From Adiantum capillus-veneris (Eukaryota; Streptophyta; Polypodiopsida; Polypodiales; Pteridaceae): DNA of 64,000 nt. The DNA lies in contig CM043956.1 of NCBI GenBank assembly GCA_014529385.2, positions 89,978,721 through 90,042,720 of the forward strand, read 5' to 3'. Of this stretch, positions 12,125-24,964 are shown in pieces (positions within the stretch are counted from its first letter, which is position 1; every line of letters starts with the position of its first letter). Both the position numbers and the translations under genes were made by a program. Under the pieces are notes generated by a model, which worked only from the letters and a program-made list of their open reading frames with translations, made no database searches and was not told the DNA's origin.

Positions 12125-14418
12125 TGATAGCCGTTTTTCGGCTCTCCATAATTGCCATAGTAAGTTACTCCACCCTACCAAATTCACCCAAACGCTATGG
12201 CTATCCCTACCATTTCACTGTACATAGGCGTGTGTGAGTTAGGGGGCTTTTCCCATATCTTCTTAAAAACCCTCAGCTAGCTAGTCACTGGGCTAGTTGA
12301 GCCAAAAAAAAAAAAAGTATATTATGGCCTCTTTGTGTGTAAATATTTCATTGTATATATGGCCTAAATATAGGGATTTTTTATTATTATTTTGGTATTT
12401 TATTTAAATATTTCTACTTAGGTGTGTGTTTTATTAAACCTATGTACACCTTCTTTCATCCTCTTACACCATAATTATATTTTTTGCCAATATGTACATA
12501 CTCTAACCTCATATTTTTCCTTTATACAAATCACTCCCACATTTTCACCCTCACCCTCGTGAAAACAAAAAATTGATTTCTACTCATTGGTTACGCTTAT
12601 TATATTATTTACTTGCATACCTTTTTCTCTTTCACCCAAAATAATTCAAGGAGGGACCATATCATATGATTCCAATATCTTTCCATATCCATAACTCCTC
12701 CATATTTTTATTATTATCTTTTCTCATTATTCTAACACCATGTGCTCATTGAGCTAAAGTCCATGAATAGTCCATACACTAGTCCCACCATGTATATATT
12801 TCTTTATTCACCAATAATCCTCCTCCATGCATGGGTCAAGGGCAACTTGGATGCTTTGTATTATAATATGACAAAGGAGGGGCTCACTCTTGGATGCATT
12901 GTACAAATTCAACAAAGGAGGGGGCCACTAAAAGACTTTTGCAGGCATAAAAACAGGCTTTTTGGTGAGAATTTTGGCACATATCTCCACTCCAAATTTG
13001 GAGTGGTGGTCAAAAGAGAAAATGTAGCCCACGCTCTGAATAATCACCTTAAATTTTTTCATGATTTTTGGAGCTACCAGCGGTGAGATATGATTTTTTG
13101 AGTGGACCCCAGTCTGCCCACTTTTCTCACAAGTAGCCCTTAGTCTTCTCTCACCCTTCCACACACCTACTCACTCTTACACATCCCTCCCTCTCCTTCC
13201 CTCACTCAAACCTGCAATTTCCATGGATTCTCCCACCCTCTTCACCATTACCCTTCTCTCTCATCCCTATAGTTCTTTTATGAACCTCTACATACATACA
13301 CCCTCTCCATGTCTCTCTCTATTGCTTGTATGTTACAATTTCATTTACCTCTCCTAAAAATATCTAAAATTCAGAATCTTAACCATGATAACTTCTGAAA
13401 ATTGAGGATTTTTCATCAACAAATCCTCTTTTCATTGTGGTGGTCAACCGTGGCGGCGGCGTAAAGAAGCGAAGAAGAAGAAGACCAGCGGTCATTTTTT
13501 CCACAATCTACACAAGGGTGAGTTCAAGCTTCTTCAAAGCTTCACCATCTCAATGATTCTCTTTTAATTCACCCCTCTTCCTTCATCAAATCAACTCATC
13601 CTACCCATTGTAAATGTATCACTAACAATTCTAGTGATTATTACCACTAACAACTAACTTCTCTTGTAAAAATGCACCCACACTATCAACATATGGAGTA
13701 GGCAACCGCACAAGTAAACCAAATTCACTCACTCCCATGGAAGTTTCTCTCCTTTCACCACATCAATAATTCTCTTACTTGAGCCCACATCCATGTGACT
13801 CAAGAGAAAAGAGAGACCCCATTCTCATTTGAAATTCATAAAAATTCATAATCCTTGATCTTTCCTAATAAAATTGATTAGGCTTAATCCTAATCAAGGC
13901 TTCTAAAACCTATAAATAGAACCCATTCCTCCTTGTAAAAGACATCACTATACCATTGCACACTAGATTGAGCGTACCACACGCTAGTTCTATCTTGGTT
14001 GTAAAGAGAGAGTAAGCTTTCTATACACCATCACCTTGGTGCATAGAAAAGCTTGAGCTAGTTTGAGTGAGTGCGAGTAGAAGATATTCTTCCTACCATT
14101 GTTGTATCTTCCCCAACATCAATGAATTGGTAGTTTTGGGTGCAATTCATGTCCGAAGGATCACGCTTCTCCTCCAATTTGGCTTGGCAAACTCATTCAG
14201 CTTCATAAGGTGACTTGTTTCATTGAAGGTTGTTGTTTTGTTGCTTGTGATTCATTGGCTATTGTTTGGCTACCATTGTAAGAGGGTGGATGGTGAGAGG
14301 GCTCCCATAACCCTAAGACAATGTGCTAGTATGCTATAACCAAATCTTGTCACTTGATTCCGCAAGCTCTAAGTTCTTTTTTGTGCAAAATATAAAGTTG
14401 AAGCTAAGTTGTACACCA

Positions 14419-14499
<81 letters not shown>

Positions 14500-14758
14500 T
14501 TTTAGTGTGTGAGAGTGTTCCATTGGTCTTAGGGTTAGTGTAAATTCCTTGCTTGTTTGTGGGTTGCTCTAACGATTCTCCTCTTTTGCGTCCTAGTTCG
14601 CTCTTAAACTAGGTGGTGCCCCTTGTGTAGTTGGGATTTGACTGTGGGTTTGTTGTTTTGGTTTGTGTTGTGTTGTGCCCCAGCCCCATTGAGCAACACG
14701 GGAACCTTGAAGGGTGTCTAGAGGTTGCTCTTCTTGTTGCCCGCCCCGGACCGCCTCA
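12125..14758 (+). mobile_element. 3' LTR of copy A (about 2.63 kb)
   Basis: It starts TGATAGCC directly after the polypurine tract and ends ..GACCGCCTCA, the same termini (TG..CA) as the three LTRs of the composite at 24.66-44.52 kb. It carries a long CT run near its end. It is followed by CTAG and then the interrupted gag of another element. ORFs inside it (for example 12742-13086) are not conserved as proteins. Confidence 0.85.
14424..14496 (+). repeat. (CT)n microsatellite in the copy A LTR
   Basis: About 73 bp of uninterrupted CT. The same site is a 30-38 bp GA run in the minus-oriented LTRs 1-3, so the run is family-wide and variable in length. Confidence 0.95.
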
Positions 14759-15754
14759 CTAGTTGGCACCTATCTTGGCAATGGATACATGTCTCCCCCC
14801 ATCCTTGGTGGTTTATCACCTTGCGGGCTGATATGTCCCAACTCTTCACAATTACAACATGTGGGTGTCTCCCTCTAGAATCTACCATTGCTTTGTCCAA
14901 CACCATTCTTGGGTCTTTCTTCACCTCCTGGCTGATTTGCAAACCTCCCCCGACCTCGATTATTTCTTACATTACCTAGCATGTTTAGGCTGAGATTCTT
15001 CATTAAATCTACCACTTGCCTCATGTCTTGCCTTAGCCCATCATCTTGCACTGATGTAGTGACCACTGCTAGCATAACTTGAGGAGTAATAGAAACCACT
15101 GGATCATGATGAACCCCTGGCATGTGACCTTGTAAAGATTCCATAGGCTGAAACTCAGGCCTCCTAGGCGAAGACTCCACCCCTAGCTGGCTCATTTTTC
15201 TCAGCTTCCACTCTTTGTTCTTTGCCACCTCCAATGCATCTTCATATGTTCTAAGCTTCTTTAGCTCCACTCTCCAATGTATATTCTCCCAAAGACCATC
15301 CAAGAATATGTCCTTCTTCATCATGTCAAGTGGGGGTACTTGTGGTGCTAATGCCTTGCACATCTACTCCCATGCCATTGAAAACTTACGACCTTCCTTT
15401 TTCACCAAACCTTGTACTTCTTACCACACTTTGTCAGGATATCTTCACAAAATCCACTTCCAATCCATGCCTTAGATTCTCCCAACTCAATCTTACAGGT
15501 GGATCAGCCACACACAACTCCTCTTCAAATGCTTTGGACCAAACTTGTGCATCACTCTTCAAACAAATCTGGAGAAGATGTAACATCTGTGCTGGATCAT
15601 GAATCTGATTGCTAATGCAGGCAACCTCCATCTTTTCCAAAAATTCTTCCCCATCTTCGTCACTTCTTCCATGAAATTCCGGATAAGAGAAATCTATGGC
15701 TACCCAGGTTACGAAGCTTTGAGAACCCCTTCGAACACACGTGCAAGAACCCAA
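14759..15754 (-). pseudogene. Gypsy gag fragment interrupted by copy A
   Basis: Minus-strand gag. DFSYPEFHGRSDEDGEEFLEKM and the following residues match the Retrotrans_gag core. After a stop near 15365 the same protein continues (MCKALAPQVPPLDMMKKD...KNKEWKLRKM) to a Gly/Asn/Arg-rich linker and a Cys-containing segment (ETCIHCQDRCQLV). It is cut off at 14758 by the copy A LTR. The rest of this element is not visible beyond the insertion. It lies directly downstream of an integrase in the same orientation, so it is either a second tandem element or a rearranged one. Confidence 0.65.
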
Positions 15755-15987
15755 AACTTTTGACTAACTCAATCCCTAGGAACTTCAATGGAGCTTGTCT
15801 TTAGATAAGGATAAACACATGCACATCAAATGAGTTTTCATAGTTAATCATCGGAATTACAACAGGAAAAGGGCATTCAAGTATATCTCTTCATCTTCTT
15901 GGTCCGAACATAAAGACGCAAAAAATCTTCCTGGACACATGAACATTTATTTTGACTTTCCTCTTTCTGGACTTCCAATCCCACAGT
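15755..15987. other. Spacer between integrase and gag fragments
   Basis: No ORF of note. It is the place where a 3' LTR of the upstream pol fragment or a 5' LTR of the gag fragment would be expected, but I cannot identify LTR ends. Confidence 0.3.
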
Positions 15988-18900
15988 CTAAATTCCAACA
16001 TCCAGTCCGCCATTCAAATTCCAAATTCCAGATCCCTTTACAGGTTTTGAATTGCAACAACAAGTTGCCAATGCTACCTCCAAAAATTCCACTACAACCC
16101 GCAAAACACTAACTGTTAACAATTTACTGCCAATATCCTCAGCCTTATTGACCATCCACTTGGGAACCTCAGGAACCTTTCCATAAAATTTCTTCAGTCT
16201 GAACCCATTCACAGGTTTCAAAATCTTGGTTCCGAAGACATCTTTCAACAAAAATGTTCCTTGGCCCTATTCTGATTCAATCTGATAAGGTCCCAAATAT
16301 CTCAGCTTCAACTTACTCATATGTGGTCCCAACTTAGAATTATATAACATCACCCAATCTCCCTCTTGAAATATTTTGAATTTCACTTGCCTGGACATCC
16401 ATGCTTGTCTCCTCTTTTGCCCAACTCCCACCAAGTAGGCACTCTGAATTCTATCCTCTTCCATTTTAAGCAGCTCCTTCTGTCTATGGGACATTGATTC
16501 CTCCAGACTCAACTTATGATGAGCTCACAATCTCAAGCTTGGAATTACATATTCCATTGGCACCACAACTTCAATTCCAAACACCAGTCTGAAAGGTGTC
16601 ATTCTAGTCTCCACCTTAAAACGCGTCTGAAAAGCCCATAGTGCTGAATCCAGCTTGTCATCCCAATCTAATTTGTTTTTTGACACAATCTTCTTCAAAA
16701 TTCTCACTAGCACTTTATTCGAGCTTTCCGCCTGCCCATTTGATTGCGGATGATATGGAGTAGATTTCTTATGCAAAATCATATATCTGGATGTCAACTC
16801 CTGAATCGCAGAATTCAAAAAATGTGCTCCCTGATCCGACACCAACTCAATAGGACATCCAAATCTTGTCATAATGTTTTTATATAGAAACCATGCTGCT
16901 TTATTATCTCTAAAATCCACCGCTTCCACCCATTTGGTAGCATAACTGGTTGCAACAAGAATGTATCTGGAACCCGTCCTATTTGCTTGTGGTTTTATTG
17001 GGCCTACAAAATCCAATCCCCACTTCTGAAATGGTTCCAATGGCAAGAGAGGATGATCCTGCATCCTATCCCCTTGTGTAGGCTACCCCATCTTTTGACA
17101 TTGAACACATTCCTTGGCAAAACTATGTGCATCTTTCAATAACAAAGGCCACCAAAGTCCAGCTTGTAAAATTTTCCAACCTATAATTTCCCTTGAGAAA
17201 TGTCCTCCAGTTGATCCCCAATGTGCCTCCTGCAACACTGCTTTCTTCTCTTCATCCAGGACACATCAGCGTATAATCTGATCTGCTCCTCTTCTATATA
17301 ATTCTCCAGCTATAATTAGAAATGGCCTAGTCCTCAATGCAAACTTCTTCCTCTGATCCGGAGACATTGTCGAAGGTAAAACTCCATCCACCAAAAACTG
17401 AACCATCTGATCATACCAATTATCAAAAAACTGTCCTTCCACACGGAACAAATCCGCATCAGGCAATTTATTCGATACTCTTGGTAATTCCTCCTTTTGT
17501 TCCAATCTGCTGAGGTAATTAGCCACTGCATGCTGAGTTCCTGGAGTATGGACAACTATATAATCAAATTCTTGCAACATGAGCATCCACCTTGCTAATC
17601 TGCCTTCCAATTTTGGCTTCTTTACCAGAAACAATAAAGCCTGATGATCCACATTGAAAACCACTTTATTCCCCAACAGATAATGTCAGAATTTTTCCAA
17701 AGCAAAAATCATTCCAAGAGCTTCCCTTTCTGTAACTGTGTAATTCTTCTCCAGTGCTCTCAACATTCTACTAGCATAATAAACTGATCAAAACCATCCC
17801 TTGATCTTCTCTTGCATTAAAACAGCTCCTACTGTCATGATGGAAGCATCTACATACACATGAAACGGCAATTCCCAATTTGGTGGTTGAAATATAGGTG
17901 AAATCACCAACATCTTTTTGATAATCTGAAAAGCCTTTTCTTGCACTTCTCCCCAAACAAATTCCACTTCCTTCTTGGTCAAATGACTAAGTGGTGTTCT
18001 TACATCCACCAAATACCGCAAGTACCTACCATGCCATTTGATCTGTCCAACAAACCGCATCACTGCCTTCAAATTGTCTAGAGCTACAGCTTTCTGAATT
18101 GCACTAATCTTGTCCCCATCAATCGACATTCCTTCTTGAGAGATGATATGTCCCAACAACTTTTCCTTTTGCACTGCTATTGCACACTTATGAGGATTAA
18201 CTGACATCTGAAACATCGTACATCTTTCAAAACACTTCCGCAACTATTCTAGATGTTTTACTTTTTCCCCAAACACTAAAAAATCATCCATAAAAATCTC
18301 ATAAAATCAGTCAAATGTGGCTCAAAGGTTTTAAATTTTGCCTTCGAGAATGATGGTGGTCCATTCTTCAAACCAAAGCTCATCACTGTATATGCAAAAG
18401 CTCCCCATTCTATGATAAAAACAGTTTTTTCAATATCCTGCACAGCCATTGGTATTTGATTGTACCCTAAAAACCCATCAAGGAAAGTGTACATCTCATG
18501 TCCTGCTACGTCATCCAAAACTAAATCAATAAAAGGTAATGGAAATGGATCTAAAACTGTTGCTGCATTCAATTTTCTGTAATCCACACAAACCCTTAAC
18601 TTCCCAGAATTCTTAGGTACCACCACAATTGGTGACAACCATTCCGCCTGATCCACTGGCACAATAAATCCTGCATTCAGCAATTTTTCAAGTTCCTCTT
18701 TCACCTGCTTGGCGTAACTTGGATTCATCCGATATCTTTGCTGAATCACTGGAACAACATCCTTTCTCAAATTTATATGATGCTTGTGAACTTGAGGATC
18801 CATGCCTTTCAAATCAGAATAATCCCATGCAAAGACATCAATATACTCCAATAGTAATTCCCAATAGTAATTCCTTCAAGTCCTTCTTGAAACCGTCCTC

Positions 18901-19330
18901 CAAATGAACACTAACTTTTACCATCTTTGGATGATCCTCCGTCCCCAAATTCAGATCTTGTAAATCATCCTCCTTAACTCGAGAAACTTTCTTTACCATC
19001 TTATCATACAGAGCCTCCGCTCTTTGAATTGCCTCCTTTGGCTCCAACTCCAAGTCCTCCATCACAGTTTCTTTTTGGATTTTCCTCTCTTCCCTCTTCA
19101 ATTCTGAATTTTCTTGTTCCACACCATCTGTATTCCTCTCCAATTGATCAATTCCCAAACTATCCTCTTTCACTACATATTTGTCAATGATCCGCTTCAC
19201 ATCAATCTCGAATACTGGAACAATTGTTGGATTTGTTGCTAGGAAATATGCCTCTTCATCATCCTCCAATCCTTTAGACATTCTAATTTCTTGTGCCAAC
19301 ATCGGCTTCAAGAGTTGTCCTCAGCTCGAA
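15988..19330 (-). pseudogene. Decayed Ty3/gypsy pol: RT, RNase H, integrase (minus strand)
   Basis: Read from high to low coordinates. An acidic spacer (19311 to about 18870) leads into RT at 18851 (FAWDYSDLKGMDP, RVCVDYRKLN, then a frameshift before the DD of the FMDDF motif near 18290). The RT thumb and start of RNase H lie at 18243-17788 (YVDAS present). RNase H remainder and connection lie at 17676-17266 (VDHQALLFL, RLARWMLMLQEFDY). An HHCC region follows at 17265-17065, then the integrase core at 17064-16525 (KWGLDFVGP, LVSDQGAHF, PQSNGQAESS). The integrase C-terminus is at 16512-15988 (LGPYQIESE). Breaks include a 13-bp duplication at 18848-18873, the RT frameshift, a stop near 17690 and stops between the listed segments. 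No protease or 5' LTR is visible. This family differs from copies A-C: its RNase H has the Asp, and there is no second RNase H. Confidence 0.85.
18848..18873. repeat. 13-bp perfect tandem duplication causing a frameshift
   Basis: CCAATAGTAATTC occurs twice back to back. It sits exactly at the junction of the two pol frames (upstream frame ends LLLGITIGVY; downstream frame reads LEYIDVFAWD), so it explains the break. Confidence 0.85.
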
Positions 19331-19459
19331 ACAAATAAGGAAGGTGGTAAAGCTTCATCCACAAGTTACACTTTCAACTTCTGGATAACGCTAATTTACC
19401 CTTTATTGACTGGCTAGCCTATACAAGGTGCACTATATTTTCAGTTCCAGTATTATTTC

Positions 19460-21100
19460 CTTTGTATTTCACTTTTCTTTCCATCCCTTGTCAAAATGTC
19501 TTAGGTTTGTCTCTTTGCCCATTATCTTACTTTATGGATTGGTGGAAAGAGCTAGCTTTATCTGTGGCCATTCCTCATCTACAACAAACAAGTGAATCCG
19601 TGAGGAGAGATTTTGTGGAGCGATATGGGCGCCTTCTATTTCCTCACTTGGGAACTTCAGTAGCTCAAACCAAATGGAATACATTTCAAAGTATAACAAG
19701 GGTGACCCTTTGGGGTTGGGATCACTTTCATAGTAATGTCGTTTGGCTATGGTTACTGAAGCTATGGGTTTGGGTCCTCGATATTACTGCGTGATGAGGC
19801 CAATGCATCGAGGTTTTTTAGAACAAGTCTTTTTGCTTGCTCAACTCCTTCCTCATCAAAATATATATCTTTACCCTCACTTTGGTTTACCACTTAAAGG
19901 GCCCTTTAACTTCACACTTCATACTAGGGAGATTAGTGCAACAATTTCTTAGCAAATCCTTCCTATTAATGAGAGGCCTAATATGTTCCCTACTTGTGAT
20001 AGATGCTTTTGTGATCATGTAATGAATGGGCTTATTAATCGCTAGAAAATTTATCTTTATGGTATCATATTCATCATGTTCTAAGATCTTGGTGTCTGTC
20101 TTAAGTCCTTTTTCTGATTTTTATTGATGGATATAATGAAATTGGTTATGAGTACTTATATTTGGTATTTGATAGAAGTCCTTGAGAGAATTTCAAACTT
20201 ACCTAAATCTATTTATTGACTTTAGTGATGATGCCCATTCCAAAAATGGAAGAACCATCGCCACAAGATTTATGGAAATGATCATGAACCCAAAGATGGT
20301 AGTGAAAATTTTAATTTTTCACCTATCACAGAGATCAATATGGATAATGGGCTTTATCCTAGAGATGAAATATATAATTTATATGGTGATGCAAGGATGG
20401 AATTCTCTAAGATCAGGCTTAAAACATTGAAGACTTTTCCATCATTCATAGGAGAGTACAAAACAAAATAAGAGGTCAAAGTTGTGCCCTTTCAATGGAA
20501 GCCAGTTCCAATGATGATGGACACCAAGAGCCTCCAGGAATTAATATCAACTCTTATACAATGTACAATAACCTTCTTAGAGATTTTAGAGATTAGAATA
20601 CATCTATGGGGTGAAGTGGGAAAAAACATGGAGAAGATGGGGCTAAAAATACCTCATCAACAAATTCCCATGGATGAACACATGGGTAAAACTCTACCAG
20701 AAAAACCAAAAGCGAAACCTATGCCTATAAACAAGGTGGGTGACTACTATGAAGGAGAAGAGAGAAACATCACCTTACTACTAAAGCCATTGCTATACTG
20801 GATAGCGGAGCTAAAGTGGCCATAGCTACAAAATAAATAATGGGAAATTTGGGGGAGACAAGCTCTCCAAAAAACACATATGAAACCTAAACTTGCAAAT
20901 GGATACACAGGGAGAACGTGGGTATGCTAGAGCATATTATTGTGTCATCATGTGAAACTAAGTACGAGTATACCTTTGCAATAGTAGATTTTGGAGGAGC
21001 AACAACTCTGTTGTCATTTTAGGGAGACCATTCATGTGTCAAAGAAAGATGGTACAAGATAGGGGCTAATACCATATCTACTTGCGGCATAAGGATGTAA
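19460..21100 (+). pseudogene. Decayed retroelement gag-protease fragment (plus strand)
   Basis: The first part (19462-19794) encodes WWKELALSVAIPHLQ and RRDFVERYGRLLFPHLG, a gag-like or plant transposon-domain look. Several broken frames follow. Near 20785-21035 there is a retropepsin: AILDSGAKVAIAT (D-S-G-A loop) and, 200 bp later, VILGRPFM, the usual end motif. Between these are several stops. No RT follows; the sequence decays and meets an LTR fragment at 21612. The gag assignment is weak; the protease motif pair is fairly clear. Confidence 0.55.
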
Positions 21101-21611
21101 CCACAAGGATCAATGCCAAGGACCATAGTTATAAAGATGTTGGTTGGACTTTTATAGAGGAATTTGACACAACTACACTCCACAAAAAGTAAATAGCTTC
21201 TTGGTTGCATAATAAAGTGTATATTTGGTTGTGTGGAGCGTCCAAATGTGAGAGTCTAATTGAAGACGATTGCATTCTACAGAGATAAGAGGTAGATAAG
21301 GATAACTTTTGAGAACCATTCAGAAGATTCACTTGAACCTTTTGGATGGGAACAAATACTGACTATCTAAATGTGTGTGTGAACAAAACAACCCCAAAAA
21401 ATTCTATGACAAAGAGGTTTTTGACATAACACCCTTCCAAATGGTAAGTGCTATCTCGGAATCAGGGTCAAAAATCTAGGATATAGAGACTCAAGAAATG
21501 GTCAAGTGCAAACACATAGTTGATGATGTTTCCATAAGAAATCTGAGTGAAGAAAAAGCTGAAAAAATTCCAAGATTCACAAGACAATGCATACACTGTC
21601 CCTACACATAC
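21101..21611. other. Decayed sequence after the protease fragment
   Basis: Only short broken frames are visible here. Probably the continuation of the same dead retroelement, with nothing specific recognised. Confidence 0.3.
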
Positions 21612-22816
21612 TGATAGCCGTTTTTCGGCTCTCTGTGATTGCCATAGTGAGTTATCCCCCCCTATCAAATCACTCAAACACTGTGGTTACCCTCACCCTT
21701 TCACTGTATATAGGTGCGTGTGAGTTAGGGGACTTTTCCCATATCTCCTTACTGAAATAAAAAACCCTCAATTAGCAAGGCATTGGGCTAGTTGAGCCAA
21801 AAAAATAAAAAAATAAAAAATATAAGTATATTATGGCCCATGCGTATGTAAATATTTCTTTGTATATAGGGCCTAAATAAAATATTTTTTCATAATTATT
21901 TTGGTATTTATTTAAATATTTTTACCTAGGTGTGTGTTATTTATGCTTTGTACATTGCCTCACCATTACCACAATTTTTCTTACCATTTTTCATACTCTT
22001 TATTCCATATAGAAATATTTTCATGTAAGCTTCTCTTATATTTGTTGTAACTCCACCCCAACAAAAATCCAAAAAAACTAGTTTTATTTATGTGTATATT
22101 TTTTCACTATTGTGATTTTTCCCTTCCTACATCTATTTTTTTTTTTTTCTTAAAAAATTGGAACACCAAAAATATTTATCTTTTTATGGTAGCCTCATAA
22201 TGAGAGAGATTTCTTTTGACCCCTTTATATTTTTTCCACTTATATTATTTATATTTGACATGTACATATTTTTTAGACCCCTCAATATTTGATTTTCTTA
22301 GTTGTACTATTCACTTATATCATGATCTCAACAATATCTTCAATTATAGACCTACCAAATAAGGTCAAGGGTAGGTGGCATGCATACATGCACTATCGAG
22401 GGCTCACTCTTGGAGGTATTCAAAAGAATCATCCAAAGAAGGACCCCACAAGGACCTTGTGCAGTGAAAAAAACGATCGGTTTTGCTCAATTTTTAAAGT
22501 TCACTTGCTCTCCGAATTTGAAAAGGTGATACAAACAAAAGTTGTAGCTCGTGGGGTGAAATTTTGTCTCAAATTTTTTCATATTTTTTTGAGCTACGAG
22601 CTGTGAGCTATGATTTTATTAGTGGACCCCAGTTTTCCCATGCTATGCAGCCACACTCTCTCTTCCACTTTATCATTTTCCTCTTTCACACACACTTCTC
22701 CACTCATCATCCCCACCTCTCTCACCACTCCTCTCTGCACCCTACTCACCTTCTCCTCAACCTTGAAGAATAAGAGAAACCATGGTGAACTCATACCTCC
22801 CACACACAATTCCATT
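21612..22816 (+). mobile_element. Truncated LTR of the copy A family
   Basis: It begins TGATAGCCGTTTTTCGGCTC, identical to the LTR 5' end of the family, and follows it for about 1.2 kb. Similarity stops after CACACAATTCCATT near 22816, so the other half with the CT run is missing. No polypurine tract precedes it and no CTAG flanks it. Confidence 0.8.
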
Positions 22817-23230
22817 AAGACCATATTAGGTAAAGTGGGAAAATCCCAATTCGCAGGTTGGACAACTTTCAATATATCATGTATAAAATATAGAGATTTT
22901 GTCAAAAATATGAGTTTTCTTAAGGTCTCATTCCACTTTATGCACATACAATACACAATGAAAACAACTAAAATATCATGGTTTCAATCAATTGGATTAT
23001 TAGGAGAGGAGTATATTGCATCCATTATCGTTGTCTATGTTCTACTGTCCTACCTACAACTTATCTCAACATGGAGAGCTTGGTTTCTAGGTCCACCACT
23101 TGTCCAAGTTAATGTAAAAGTGACTCAAGGTTCACAACTTGTGAAAGCAAGGATCCATTGAGGAATACAATCCACTTGGCTATTTTTTCTTAATTTATTG
23201 CATGTGACATTTAAGCAAGGTCCACTTCTA
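22817..23230. other. Unassigned AT-rich stretch
   Basis: No supported gene. Scattered single copies of the minisatellite core begin near 23080 (GGTCCACCACTTGTCC), so it may be an eroded array edge. Confidence 0.3.
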
Positions 23231-24661
23231 ATCTATAACTTCTTAATTTGAGGCATGGGGCATACATAAAATATGTAGCATATGCTCTATTGCCTCATAG
23301 GAAGGTTGGTTTCAAGGTGCACTTATCCATGCTAGCCTATCTTGGAGAAATGATGGAGCTTGCTTCTCTCCTTGTTTCAATGGAGACTAGCTTGGACAAG
23401 TGGTGGACCTTTGCTTCTCTCTATGTTTCAATAGAGTTAGCTTGGACAAGTGGTGATCTTGGAACAAACCCCCCATGTAAAACATATCATGTGTATTCCA
23501 AGTGATTAGAAAGATTACCATTTAAGATATAACCTTATAGGTTGGACAACTAGATCTTGGCTTGGAGAAATGGTGGACCTTTGATTCTCTCCATGTTTCA
23601 ATGGAGTCTATCTTGGAGAAATGGTGGAGCTTGCTTCTGTCCATGTTTCAATGGAGCCTAGCTTGAACAGTTGGTGGACCTTTGCTTCTCTCTATGTTTC
23701 AATAGAGTTAGCGTAGACACGTGGTGGATCTTCAAAATAAACCAACTACTATCAATGTTGCCTAGCTTGGACAAGTGGTGGAGTGTTTCTCTACTCCATG
23801 TTTCAATGGATCTTAGCTTTGACAAGTGTTGGACCTTAAAAAAAAAACCCCATGTACAACATAGAATGGATTTTCTAGATTTCAATGGAGTCTAGCTTTA
23901 ACAAATGGTGGAGCTTGTCTTCATCCATGTTTCAATGAAACTAGCTTGGACAAGTGGTGGACCTTGTAACAAACCCTCCCATGTACAACATATCATTGGT
24001 TTTGTAAGTGATGGGAAGGAATACCATTCAAGATATAAACTTATAGCTTGGATAAGTAGTTGACTTTAAAACCAAATTCATCATAATACAATGAAATACA
24101 GGTCAGCCAATTCCTAAATCTTGAGACCAAACCTCCCATGCTATTAGAGATAATATATTGGATAAGTGGTGGACCTTCTATTATTTTCCCATGCCTAGTT
24201 TAGACAACCGGTACACTTCGCAACTATAAAGGCTGGACGAGTTGTGGAGCCTTGTTTCTATCCATGTTTTAATGGATCCTAGCTTGGACAAGTGGTGGAC
24301 CTTGGAAAAAAGCTTCCATGTACAACATATATGAGGTTTTCCATGTTTTAATGGAACCTATCTTGGACAAATGGTGAAGCTTTCTTCTCTCCATGTTGAT
24401 TTTGGAACTACCTTAGACAAGTGGTGGAGCTTTTCTTTTCTACTCTTCATAATACAATGAAGTATATGTTGGTTACATGGTGAATCTTAAGGCCAAACCT
24501 CCCATTTTACTAGAGATGATAGGTTGGACAAGTGGATCAACCTTCTATCATTTCTCCATGACTATATTAGACAATTAGTAGACATAACATCTCTCTATGC
24601 TGTCTAGAGATGAGCTTGGACAAGTGATTGACCCTGCTTCTCTCTTCCCTTGGTTTACTAG
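23231..24661 (+). repeat. Minisatellite block 1
   Basis: Repeats of about 50 bp built on AGCTTGGACAAGTGGTGGACC and ATGTTTCAATGGAGCCTA. Divergent units alternate with spacer lines such as CCCCCATGTAAAACATATCA. The orientation is the complement of block 3. The right end is the boundary module (from about 24566), where the LTR composite is inserted. Short ORFs inside are by-products of the repeat. Confidence 0.85.
24566..24661 (+). other. Array boundary module, copy 1, left half
   Basis: This sequence (around TGTCTAGAGATGAGCTTGG and CTCTTCCCTTGGTTTACTAG) recurs at 50229-50372 and, inverted, at 58999-59140. Its continuation, AGTTTGAAGACTCAGTATAT, is found at 44522 on the far side of the retrotransposon composite. 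Confidence 0.8.
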
Positions 24662-24921
24662 TGAAGCGGTCCGGGGCGGGCAACAAGAAGAGCAACCACT
24701 AGACACCCTTCAAGGCTCCCGTGCTGCTCAATGAGGCTGGGGCACAACACAACACAAACCAAAACAACAAACCCACAACCAAATCCCAACTACACAAGGG
24801 GCACCACTTAGTTTAAGAGCGAACTAGGACACAAAAGAGGAGAATCGTTAGAGCAACCCACAAACAAGCAAGGAATTTACACTAACCCTAACACCAATGG
24901 AACACTCTCACACACTAAAAC

Positions 24922-24964
<43 letters not shown>

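Noticed and set aside
12742-13086. 114-codon ORF in the copy A LTR
   Set aside because: Not maintained in the other LTRs and without any domain.
14323-14505. ORF ending in a Ser-Leu run
   Set aside because: It is created by the (CT)n microsatellite inside the LTR.
19837-20430. Short plus-strand ORFs between the gag-like and protease segments
   Set aside because: Overlapping broken frames of a dead retroelement; no separate gene is supported.
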